Below, piece by piece: positions 8,244-16,250 of a stretch of DNA of 64,000 nucleotides (position 1 is its first letter; the number at the start of each line of letters is the position of its first letter). The notes under the pieces were generated by a model, which was not told where the DNA came from, ran no database searches, and saw only the letters and a program-made list of their open reading frames with translations. A program made the position numbers and the translations under genes. This stretch comes from Chromatocurvus sp046260765 (GTDB lineage Bacteria; Pseudomonadota; Gammaproteobacteria; Pseudomonadales; Halieaceae), in assembly GCA_046260765.1 (NCBI GenBank), contig JBHEOO010000010.1, positions 30,023 to 94,022 on the forward strand, read 5' to 3'.

Positions 8244-8954
8244 ATGCTGGATAACCTGCCCAGTTACGCGGTGGCGGATTTCATCCCGTTTACCGCGGAA
8301 GTCTACTTCCGCCTGATTGAGCGCGTCTCGGAAACCTGGTGGCCGCTGCACCTGCTGACGCTCGCGGCTGGCCTGGCCGCCGTGGGGCTGGCCTGGACGG
8401 GCCGTGGCCGCAGCGCTGGCTGTATCACTGCCGCGGCGCTCGCGTGGGTCGGCGCGACTTTCCTGATGGACGACTACGCACAGCTGAACTGGGCCGGCGC
8501 CTGGTTCGGCTGGGGCTTCGTGGTCGCGGCAGCGCTGCTGATTCTGTTCACGCTGCGCCTGCCGGGTGTTGCAGGACACCTGTCGGGGGCGGCAAAACCC
8601 GGTCAAAGCATGGCCTTTCCCAGGCTTGCCGGCCTGGCACTCGCAATCTTTGGTGTCGTGCCGTACCTGACCATCGCCCCGCTGGCCGGGCGCGGCTGGT
8701 CCGGGGCCGAGGTCTTCGGCATTCATCCTGATCCCACGGCGATCACGGCGCTCGGCATCGCGCTCTTGTTACTGCGTGGCTTCCGGCTCTGGCTCACCGC
8801 CGCGGTACCCCTGATATGGTGCCTGGTCTCCGCGCTGACGCTGCAGGTGCTGCAGGCACCCTGTGCAGTGTGCCTGTACGGGGTGATTGGGATAGCGCTT
8901 TTTGGCATGGTCTGGTCGGCCTGCGCAACCTGGCGAAAAGCTAACACTTGCTGA
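8244..8954 (+). CDS. DUF6064-like multi-pass membrane protein
   Basis: A 236-residue integral membrane protein with six or more hydrophobic segments and the opening FIPFTAEVYFRLIERVSETWWPLHLLTLAAG, which resembles the DUF6064 family. Function is unknown. A Cys pair in APCAVCLYG near the C-terminus is the only conspicuous motif, resembling a periplasm-facing CxxC, but nothing else points to redox work. It starts 43 bp after the aldo/keto reductase on the same strand and converges on the nuo operon. Confidence 0.65.
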   Translation: MLDNLPSYAVADFIPFTAEVYFRLIERVSETWWPLHLLTLAAGLAAVGLAWTGRGRSAGCITAAALAWVGATFLMDDYAQLNWAGAWFGWGFVVAAALLILFTLRLPGVAGHLSGAAKPGQSMAFPRLAGLALAIFGVVPYLTIAPLAGRGWSGAEVFGIHPDPTAITALGIALLLLRGFRLWLTAAVPLIWCLVSALTLQVLQAPCAVCLYGVIGIALFGMVWSACATWRKANTC

Positions 8955-9018
8955 AATACCTTTCATCACGCAATAGCGAAGGACCTGATCGTGATGTACC
9001 GGCGGAAAAGAATCGAAA

Positions 9019-10479
9019 TCAACCCAGCAGGCCGGCGAAGTAGCCCATCAGCGCACCCGGGGCGATGCCGAGGACCAGAATAACCGCGATCAGCCCCAGG
9101 AACAGCCCGGAAGGCACGCCTGCGACGGGCGGCTCGGCATCGGCCGTCGCGAGCGTGATCCCTTCCGGGCGCCGGATCATGACCAGCACCAGGCGCAGGT
9201 AGTAGTAGATGCCCAGCGCACTCCCCGCCACGAGCGCAGCGAGCAGAACCCAGTGGCCGCCGGGCGCCGCCGCGGCGAACAGGTAGAACTTGGCGAAAAA
9301 CCCCGCCGTCAGCGGGATGCCCGCCAGCGACAGCAGTGCCACCAGGAACAGGACTGCCGCCAGCGGCTGGCGCCAGAACAGGCCCGCGAGATCGTCCACG
9401 GCGAGCAGTTCCTCGCCGCCCCGCGTCGCGCTCTGCTGAGTCAGCAGGGCGAAAGCGGCCAGGGTGGTCGGGACGTAGGCGACCAGGTAGAACAGCGCTG
9501 CCTCCAGCGCCAGGGCCCGCTGGGAAAGCGCGGCGCCCGCGGAGAAGAGGATCAGCAGATAGCCGGCGTGGGCAACCGATGAATACGCCAGCAGGCGCTT
9601 GATGTTCTCCTGCCGGAGCGCCAGCCAGTTGCCGACGAGCATGCTCAGCACCGCGAGCAGCGCCGTGCCCTGGACCAGCGCCGGAAAGCGGAACAGGTCC
9701 GCCTCCAGGAACAGTCGCAGCAGCGCAAACAGCATGGCCGCATTGGCGACGCTGGCAAGAAAACCGCTCACCGGTGCCGGCGCCCCCTCGTAGACATCCG
9801 CCACCCAGAGGTGGAACGGCGCGGCGGCGATCTTGAAGGCAAAGCCGACCAGCACCAGCGTGGCCCCCGCCACCGGCACCGCCGGCGCCAGGCCAGGCAC
9901 CCCGGCGGCCGCCAGGTCAGCGAAGCCGAGGGCGCCACTGCCGGCATAGAGCAGGGCAAAACCGAACAGCAGCGTCGCAGTGGCGCCGCCGGAAAGCACC
10001 AGGTACTTGACCGCCGCCTCGACCGGTGGACGCCGCTCTGCCGGGTAGGCGATAAGGGCGTAGCTGGCCACACTGAGCAGTTCCAGACCGAGCAGCAGAC
10101 TGGCGGCGTGCACCGCGTAGGCAAGCACCGCCGCGCCGAGCACAGCGAGCAGCAGCAAGAGGTAGAACTCGTCCTGCTGCTCGGCGTGCCCGGCGAGATA
10201 GCTGCCGGCAAGCATCGCCGTCACCGCGCCGCCGAGACAGAACAGCGCCGCCAGCAGCAACGCCGGTGCGTCGGCGACCAGGAGCGGCGTAATGTCCGCC
10301 GCCGGTGGCCCTGTAACCAGCACCCCGAGTGCCGCCGCGGCAGCGGCCAGCAGCGTCGCCGTGGCCAGCCGACGGGCGCGCTCGGCGCTGCGGCGCAGGG
10401 CAACCAGCAACAGCAGCACCGTGATGCCGACCGCTAGCAGCAGCAGCGGCGCCAGCGCCTGTACCCAGGCACCGCTCAT
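9019..10479 (-). CDS. nuoN: NADH-quinone oxidoreductase subunit N
   Basis: A 486-residue antiporter-like membrane subunit of respiratory complex I, one of the three proton-pumping modules (L, M, N). About 14 membrane helices are visible. The proton-antiporter core has the conserved Lys in FKIAAAPFHLWVADVYEGAP and the VAHAGYLLILFSAG helix. Length matches E. coli NuoN (485). It is the last gene of the operon. ATG at 10479 overlaps the nuoM stop (ATGA). Confidence 0.97.
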   Translation of the reverse strand: MSGAWVQALAPLLLLAVGITVLLLLVALRRSAERARRLATATLLAAAAAALGVLVTGPPAADITPLLVADAPALLLAALFCLGGAVTAMLAGSYLAGHAEQQDEFYLLLLLAVLGAAVLAYAVHAASLLLGLELLSVASYALIAYPAERRPPVEAAVKYLVLSGGATATLLFGFALLYAGSGALGFADLAAAGVPGLAPAVPVAGATLVLVGFAFKIAAAPFHLWVADVYEGAPAPVSGFLASVANAAMLFALLRLFLEADLFRFPALVQGTALLAVLSMLVGNWLALRQENIKRLLAYSSVAHAGYLLILFSAGAALSQRALALEAALFYLVAYVPTTLAAFALLTQQSATRGGEELLAVDDLAGLFWRQPLAAVLFLVALLSLAGIPLTAGFFAKFYLFAAAAPGGHWVLLAALVAGSALGIYYYLRLVLVMIRRPEGITLATADAEPPVAGVPSGLFLGLIAVILVLGIAPGALMGYFAGLLG

Positions 10480-12029
10480 GGCGTCACCGCTGTCGACGTC
10501 ATCGCCGTCGACGCCGCTATTGTTGACGTCGCCGGCAGTCCGTCCAGCCAGGGCACAAGGCCGTCAATCACCGGCTGGGCGAGGTCGAGCACCGGCTGCG
10601 GGTAGAGACCGAGCCAGAGCAGCGCCGCCATCATGACGTACATCGCCGCCAGCTCGCGACGGTCAAAGTCGGCAAGCGCAAGATCCGGCGCCGGCTCACC
10701 ATGAAAAATGCGCTGCACCAGCCACAGGGCATAGACGGCGGCGCCTACCATGCCCAGGCCGGCGGCCACCGCCAGCCACGGCGCCACGGCGAAGACGCCG
10801 AAGAACACCAGGAACTCCGCGACAAAATTCCCCAGGCCCGGCAGCCCCAGGGACGCCAGGGCAAAGAACAGGGCACAGCCACCCATGCGCGGCGCCTGCG
10901 TCCACAGCCCACCCATTTGCGCCATGTCCCGCGTGTGCAGTCGGTGCTGCAGGGTACCGGCGAGCATGAACAGCGCCGCCGTGCTGACGCCGTGGGTGAC
11001 CATCTGCATGACCGCGCCCTGCAGGCCAAGAGCGTTGAAGGTGTAAAGACCGAGCAGCACGAAGCCCATATGGCTGACGCTCGAGTAGGCCACCAGGCGC
11101 TTGACGTCGCGCTGGCCGAAGGCCAGCACCGCGCCGTAGAGGATACCGGCCACTCCCAGCAGCATGGCCACCGGCGCGAACGCCCGCGACGCCTCCGGAA
11201 ACAGCGGCAGACAGAAGCGCAGCAGGCCGTAGGCACCGGTCTTCAACAGGATGCCGGCGAGGAGCACGCTGCCCGCCGTCGGTGCCTGGGTATGCGCGTC
11301 CGGCAGCCAGCTGTGCAGGGGAAAGCCCGGAAGCTTGACCACGAAGGCGGCAAAGAAGCCGAGCATCAGCCAGAAGCCCAGCCGCAGGTCCAGCGGCGCC
11401 GCCAGCAGATCAAAGTAACTGAAGCTGAGGGGCCCCGTCCCTGCCGCCTGCCAGGCGAGCACGACCACGGCAAACAGAAGCAGCAGCCCGGACGCCTGGG
11501 TAAAGATGAAGAATTTCATGGCAGCGGCGGCCCGGTCCTCGTGCCCCCAGATGGCAATCAGCAGGTACATGGGCACGAGCATCACTTCCCAGAACAGGAA
11601 GAACAGCACCAGGTCGAGAGCCGTGAACACACCGACCACGCCGGCCAGCGTCCACAGCAGACTGGCATGGAACAGACCGGGGCGCACGTCGATTTCCTGC
11701 CAGCCGCTGACCACCGCCACCAGACCCAGCAGCAGCGTCAACACCAGCAGGATCAGGCTGACGCCGTCGAGGGCGAATTCGAGGGCGATACCAAAGCGCG
11801 GAATCCAGGTTGCGCGCCAGTGCAGCAGCCAGCTGGCCGGATCCGCCGGGTCCGTGGCCAGCAAGCCGTCGGCCGGCGGCAGTGCCGCGGCGACGCCGAG
11901 GACGAAGGCCAGCGCCAGCGCCAGGGCGAGCAGCGCGGCCCAGCGCGGCCCCTGTGGACCCAGTCGCTCGGCGAACCAGGCGCCAGCGCCCGCAGCCAGC
12001 AGAAACAGCACCAGCAGGAACAGGCTCAC
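10476..12029 (-). CDS. nuoM: NADH-quinone oxidoreductase subunit M
   Basis: A 517-residue antiporter-like membrane subunit of complex I. Conserved elements include the Glu of helix 5 in LFWEVMLVPMYLLI, the Lys in KLPGFPLHSWLPDAHTQAP and the VAYSSVSHMGFVLLGL helix. The start is GTG at 12029, whose GTGA overlaps the nuoL stop. The C-terminus carries a short low-complexity Thr/Ala tail (STIAASTAMTSTAVTP) beyond the usual end. Confidence 0.97.
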   Translation of the reverse strand: MSLFLLVLFLLAAGAGAWFAERLGPQGPRWAALLALALALAFVLGVAAALPPADGLLATDPADPASWLLHWRATWIPRFGIALEFALDGVSLILLVLTLLLGLVAVVSGWQEIDVRPGLFHASLLWTLAGVVGVFTALDLVLFFLFWEVMLVPMYLLIAIWGHEDRAAAAMKFFIFTQASGLLLLFAVVVLAWQAAGTGPLSFSYFDLLAAPLDLRLGFWLMLGFFAAFVVKLPGFPLHSWLPDAHTQAPTAGSVLLAGILLKTGAYGLLRFCLPLFPEASRAFAPVAMLLGVAGILYGAVLAFGQRDVKRLVAYSSVSHMGFVLLGLYTFNALGLQGAVMQMVTHGVSTAALFMLAGTLQHRLHTRDMAQMGGLWTQAPRMGGCALFFALASLGLPGLGNFVAEFLVFFGVFAVAPWLAVAAGLGMVGAAVYALWLVQRIFHGEPAPDLALADFDRRELAAMYVMMAALLWLGLYPQPVLDLAQPVIDGLVPWLDGLPATSTIAASTAMTSTAVTP

Positions 12030-13864
12030 GGCGCGCCCCGCAGGGCAACGGCGAGCAGTAGAATCAGGCCGAGGGCGAAGACCAGCGCATACGCGCGCAG
12101 CTCACCGCTCTGCAGGCGGGTCAGCGCCCGGTGCGCGAGGACGTTGACGACGACCACGATGGCGACGGCGCGATCCACCGGTTCGCCACGCAGGGCCTGC
12201 GTCACGCGCCGATAGGGCGCCACCACGAGCCGGTCCTGCAGCCCATCAAAGCCCCAGCCCCGGGCCAGGAAACCCTGCAGGGCATAGCCGCGCGGGGACG
12301 CCGTGAAGCGCGCCAGCGACAGCTGTCCACCGAGGAACAGCGCGTAGGCGAGACCCACGCCCAGCAGGGGCACGCCGATGGTGACCAGTGCAACGAGGCC
12401 GGGAACGTGCGGGTGCGCGGACTCCGGCAGCACGCCGGTGAGGGGCAGCACCAGCGCACCACCGGCGATGGAGGCGACGCCGAGCACCACCAGCGGCAGC
12501 GTCATGCGCCAGCCGGGGCGCCGGTCCGGCTCAGTCTGCGCGGTGCCGAAAAAGGCGACAAAAATCAGGCGGAAGGTGTAGACGCTGGTCAGCGCCGCGC
12601 CTGCCAGCGCGCCAAGCCACAGCAGCGCCCCGCTGTCCGGGGCCGCGAAAGCCGCGAGCAGAATGGCGTCCTTGCTGTAATAGCCGGCGGTGAACGGCAG
12701 CGCTGCCAGCGCGGCGCCGCCGATCAGGAAGGCGGCAAAGGGTACCGGCAGGCGCCGCGCCAGCCCGCCCATGCGGTAGATGTCGTGCTCGTGGTGCAGG
12801 CAGTGCGTCACGGCACCGGCAGCCAGAAAGAGCAGCGCCTTGAAGAAGGCATGGGTGACCAGGTGAAACACCGCGCCGGCATAGGCGCCGACACCGGCGG
12901 CGAGAAACATGTAACCGATCTGGCTCAGGGTCGAGTAGGCGAGGATACGCTTGATATCGCGCTGCACCAGCGCGCACAGGGCCGCGAACAGCGCGGTAGC
13001 CAGACCCAGCCAGGCCACGGCGGCCAGCGTCGCGGGCGCCAGCTCGAACAGCCCGTACAGGCGGGCGATAAGATAGACGCCGGCAGTGACCATGGTGGCG
13101 GCGTGAATCAGCGCACTGACCGGCGTCGGCCCGGCCATCGCGTCCGGCAGCCAGCTGTGCAGTGGCAGCTGCGCGCTCTTGCCCACGGCGCCGCCGAGAA
13201 GGAGCGCTGTGGCCAGCACCGGCAGCGTCGATCCCACCGCCCACTCGCTGCGGGCCAGGGTCTGCAGTGCCTGGATATCCAGCGTGCCGAGCTGCGTGAA
13301 GAGGAGAAACAGGCCAAGGGCCAGCAGGACATCGCCGACGCGAGTCACCAGGAAGGCCTTGCGCGCAGCGGCGCCGTTGGCCCGGTCCCGGTACCAGTGG
13401 CCGATAAGCAGGTAGGAGCACATGCCCACCCCTTCCCAGCCCAGATAGAGCAGCAGCAGGTTGTCCGCCATGACCAGCAGGAGCATGGCGGCAACAAACA
13501 GGTTCATGGCGGCAAAATAGCGCGCAAAGCCGGCATCCCCGGCCATGAACTCCAGCGAGTAAAGGTGGATGAAGAATCCGACACCGGTAATGACCGCCAT
13601 CATCACCACCGTGAGGCCATCGATATGAAAGGCGATGCGCGGCGCCAGGTCGCCCACTTCGAACCAGGTCCAGAGCACGACTTCCCGGGCGCCGTCACCG
13701 GCCAGCCAGGTCTGGGCTCCGAGGGCGACACAGAGTGCTGCCAGCCCCACGCTGCCGACGCCGATCCAGCTGACCGTGCGCGGCGCCAGGCGCCCACCGA
13801 GGAGCATGAGCACCGCCGCCCCGGCAAGCGGCAGCGCCGGTACCAGTGCGGCCAGGGCATTCAC
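12026..13864 (-). CDS. nuoL: NADH-quinone oxidoreductase subunit L
   Basis: A 612-residue distal proton-pumping subunit of complex I, close in length to E. coli NuoL (613). It shows LGWEGVGMCSYLLIGHWY (conserved Glu), KSAQLPLHSWLPDAMAGPTPVSALIHAATMV (key Lys and His) and YSTLSQIGYMFLAAGVGAY, then the long C-terminal lateral-helix region. GTG at 13864 overlaps the nuoK stop as GTGA. An ATG start is not available at this end of the frame. Confidence 0.97.
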   Translation of the reverse strand: MNALAALVPALPLAGAAVLMLLGGRLAPRTVSWIGVGSVGLAALCVALGAQTWLAGDGAREVVLWTWFEVGDLAPRIAFHIDGLTVVMMAVITGVGFFIHLYSLEFMAGDAGFARYFAAMNLFVAAMLLLVMADNLLLLYLGWEGVGMCSYLLIGHWYRDRANGAAARKAFLVTRVGDVLLALGLFLLFTQLGTLDIQALQTLARSEWAVGSTLPVLATALLLGGAVGKSAQLPLHSWLPDAMAGPTPVSALIHAATMVTAGVYLIARLYGLFELAPATLAAVAWLGLATALFAALCALVQRDIKRILAYSTLSQIGYMFLAAGVGAYAGAVFHLVTHAFFKALLFLAAGAVTHCLHHEHDIYRMGGLARRLPVPFAAFLIGGAALAALPFTAGYYSKDAILLAAFAAPDSGALLWLGALAGAALTSVYTFRLIFVAFFGTAQTEPDRRPGWRMTLPLVVLGVASIAGGALVLPLTGVLPESAHPHVPGLVALVTIGVPLLGVGLAYALFLGGQLSLARFTASPRGYALQGFLARGWGFDGLQDRLVVAPYRRVTQALRGEPVDRAVAIVVVVNVLAHRALTRLQSGELRAYALVFALGLILLLAVALRGAP

Positions 13865-14175
13865 CGGCGCAGATCCCGGACCGCGTCCATGTCGAGGCTG
13901 TGGAAACGCCGCTGCACCTGCAGCAGCAGCGCCAGGCCCACGGCCACCTCAGCAGCGGCGACCGCCAGTATAAGCAGGTACATGACCTGTCCATCGGCGG
14001 CCGCAAAGCGCGCTCCGCCGGCGACAAAGGCCAGCGCGGCGGCGTTCAGCATCACCTCCAGGGACATGAGCATGAACAGCAGGTTGCGCCGCAGCAAGAG
14101 GCCGCCGAGACCGCAACAGAACAGCAGCGCCGCCACGGCGAGCACATGCTCCAGGGGCACGGCCAGCGCGCTCAC
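13861..14175 (-). CDS. nuoK: NADH-quinone oxidoreductase subunit K
   Basis: A 104-residue, three-helix membrane subunit of complex I. The conserved Glu residues that carry protons lie in MSLEVMLNAAAL and VAAAEVAVGLAL. GTG at 14175 is chosen because it overlaps the nuoJ stop (GTGA) like its neighbours and yields the normal family length. The open frame runs on to 14664 within nuoJ, but that extension is antisense-like Arg-rich sequence with no homology. Confidence 0.96.
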   Translation of the reverse strand: MSALAVPLEHVLAVAALLFCCGLGGLLLRRNLLFMLMSLEVMLNAAALAFVAGGARFAAADGQVMYLLILAVAAAEVAVGLALLLQVQRRFHSLDMDAVRDLRR

Positions 14176-14690
14176 GACGCACCCCCCTCGGCCCTTGTCG
14201 AGAAGCGTCGCGCGATGTGGTACGCGCCCACGAGCGCCGCCAGCAGCAGCATGGAGGCGATCTCCACGGCGAGCACGTAAGGACCGTACAGGGCGAGGCC
14301 CACCGCTTTGGGTGGCACCGCCGCGCCGGTGAGCCGCGCACCGCCGTACTGCATCGCCAGCAGCAGCTGGACCAGCAGGATGCCGGCGACCAGCCCGGGG
14401 GCAAGCCAGCTGACGCCGTTGAGCCAGGCGCGCTCGCGCTCCACACCGGCGGCGCCCAGGTTCAGCATCATCACCACGAACACGAACAGCACCATGATGG
14501 CACCGGCATAGATGAGCACCTGCAGCGCCGCGGCAAAGGGTGCGCCGAGCAGAAAGAACAGCACTGCCACCGCGAGCAGGGACAGGATAAGCCAGACCAG
14601 GCCGTGGGCGGCGTTGGCGCGCGTCAGGGCGGCCAGCGTGGCGGCGATAGCGATCGCGCTGCACAGGTAAAACAGCACGGTAGTCAGCAC
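14172..14690 (-). CDS. nuoJ: NADH-quinone oxidoreductase subunit J
   Basis: A 172-residue, five-helix membrane subunit of complex I. The typical N-terminal VLFYLCSAIAIAATLAAL is followed by the gly/ala-rich third helix YAGAIMVLFVFVVMMLNLG, which in complex I carries the pi-bulge linked to coupling. It lies 74 bp after nuoI, the widest gap in the operon. Confidence 0.96.
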   Translation of the reverse strand: MLTTVLFYLCSAIAIAATLAALTRANAAHGLVWLILSLLAVAVLFFLLGAPFAAALQVLIYAGAIMVLFVFVVMMLNLGAAGVERERAWLNGVSWLAPGLVAGILLVQLLLAMQYGGARLTGAAVPPKAVGLALYGPYVLAVEIASMLLLAALVGAYHIARRFSTRAEGGAS

Positions 14691-14764
14691 TTGGAGTGGC
14701 TCCTGCTCTTCATGACAGACCTCTCACCGCAGGCCCCTCATGGAAGCCCCCCGTCGCAGACGCC

Positions 14765-15295
14765 TCACGGCAGCAGGCTCCGCACGTCCACCGGCGGCGA
14801 CTCGCTCTGCGCCTCGCCCTTGTCCTTGCCGGCGATGGCCATGCCGGCGACGCGGTAGAAGTTGTAGCCCTTGTGCTTGCCCTCCCCGGCGATCAGCAGA
14901 TGCTCTTTTTCGTAGACCATGCTCTGGCGGTCGTACTCGCACATCTCGACATCCGGGGTCAGCTGGATTGCCGCCGTCGGGCAGGCCTCTTCGCAGAAGC
15001 CGCACATGATGCAGCGGGAGAAGTTGATGCGGAAGAATTCCGGGTACCAGCGCCCATCCTCTTCCCGAGTGGCCTGCTGCAGGGCGATGCAGTCCACCGG
15101 GCAGGCAACGGCGCACAGGTTGCAGGCAACGCAGCGCTCCTCCCCGTCCGGATCGCGGGTGAGGACAATGCGGCCACGGTAGCGCGGTGCCAGGTAGGGC
15201 TTCTCCTCCGGATACTGCACGGTCTCGGCCCGCGTGAACGTGTGGGCGAGAACCGTGCCGATGGTCCGCAGCTGGCTGGCCAGCGCCTTAAGCAT
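14765..15295 (-). CDS. nuoI: NADH-quinone oxidoreductase subunit I
   Basis: A 176-residue peripheral-arm subunit holding two 4Fe-4S clusters (N6a, N6b), the last relay before N2. Both ferredoxin motifs are intact: CVACNLCAVACPVDC and CIMCGFCEEACPTAA. ATG at 15295 overlaps the nuoH stop by 8 nt. Confidence 0.97.
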   Translation of the reverse strand: MLKALASQLRTIGTVLAHTFTRAETVQYPEEKPYLAPRYRGRIVLTRDPDGEERCVACNLCAVACPVDCIALQQATREEDGRWYPEFFRINFSRCIMCGFCEEACPTAAIQLTPDVEMCEYDRQSMVYEKEHLLIAGEGKHKGYNFYRVAGMAIAGKDKGEAQSESPPVDVRSLLP

Positions 15296-16250
15296 GGCTC
15301 CCCCTCAGTGCCAGCGCGATGGCGCCGGTCAGCAGCAGGTTAATAAGTGTCAGCGGCAGCATGAACTTCCAGCCATAGATCATGAGCTGGTCGTAGCGCG
15401 GCCGCGGCAGTGATGCGCGCAACAAAATAAAGAAACAGATCAGCAGGAACACCTTGAGAAAAAACCAGACTACCGGCGGCAGCCAGGGGCCGAGCCAGCC
15501 GCCGAAGAACAGCACGGTCATCATGCAGCAGACCAGCATGAGGCCCAGGTACTCCCCGAGCATGAACATCGCGAATTTCATGCCGCCGTACTCGGTATGA
15601 AAGCCCGCGGTCAGCTCGTGCTCCGCCTCTGGCAGGTCAAACGGCAGGCGGTGGCTCTCGGCGATACCCGCGACCGTGAAGGTGATCAGCCCCAGCACCT
15701 GCGGCACGCAGTACCAGAGATCGCGCTGGGACTCGACAATATCGCGCAGGCTGAAGCTGCCGGCGAGAATCACCACGCCCATCAGCGACAGTCCCATGAA
15801 CACCTCGTAGCTGACCATCTGCGCGGCGCTGCGCAGGCCGCCGAGAAGCGCGTACTTGTTGTTGGAGGCAAGACCGCCAAGAAGCACGCTGTACACGGCG
15901 AGGGAGGTCATGGCCAGAAAGAACAGCAGACCGATATTGAGATCAAGCACCTGCAGCCCCGGCGCAAAGGGCACGGCGGCAAAACCCAGCAGCATGGCGA
16001 ACACGATGCTGACCGGCGCAAGAATAAACAGAAAGCGGTCGGCAAAGGGCGGCACCCAGTCGTCCTTAGTCACCAGCTTGAGCATGTCTGCGGCGATCTG
16101 GCCAATACCCAGCGGTCCGAGACGGTTGGGCCCGTAGCGGTCCTGCCAGACGCCGAGCAGTCGGCGCTCAAACCAGGTCAGGAAAGCCGCCCCGGCGACC
16201 CCGCCAGCGATCAGGAACATGCCCCAGAGCATGATCTGCAGCTCAGGCAT
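15288..16250 (-). CDS. nuoH: NADH-quinone oxidoreductase subunit H
   Basis: A 320-residue membrane subunit that forms the quinone-entry channel with NuoB and NuoD. Conserved features include ERRLLGVWQDRYGPNRLGPLGIGQ and the acidic loop GIAESHRLPFDLPEAEHELTAGFHTEYGG. ATG at 16250 is preferred over the in-frame upstream ATG at 16283 because it begins the usual N-terminal helix. It overlaps the nuoG end by 8 nt. Confidence 0.97.
   Translation of the reverse strand: MPELQIMLWGMFLIAGGVAGAAFLTWFERRLLGVWQDRYGPNRLGPLGIGQIAADMLKLVTKDDWVPPFADRFLFILAPVSIVFAMLLGFAAVPFAPGLQVLDLNIGLLFFLAMTSLAVYSVLLGGLASNNKYALLGGLRSAAQMVSYEVFMGLSLMGVVILAGSFSLRDIVESQRDLWYCVPQVLGLITFTVAGIAESHRLPFDLPEAEHELTAGFHTEYGGMKFAMFMLGEYLGLMLVCCMMTVLFFGGWLGPWLPPVVWFFLKVFLLICFFILLRASLPRPRYDQLMIYGWKFMLPLTLINLLLTGAIALALRGSHA

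Noticed and set aside
12131..14332. 733-codon plus-strand frame opposite nuoL/nuoK/nuoJ
   Set aside because: Gln/His/Arg-rich composition with no domain; it is the antisense of three certain nuo genes in GC-rich DNA.
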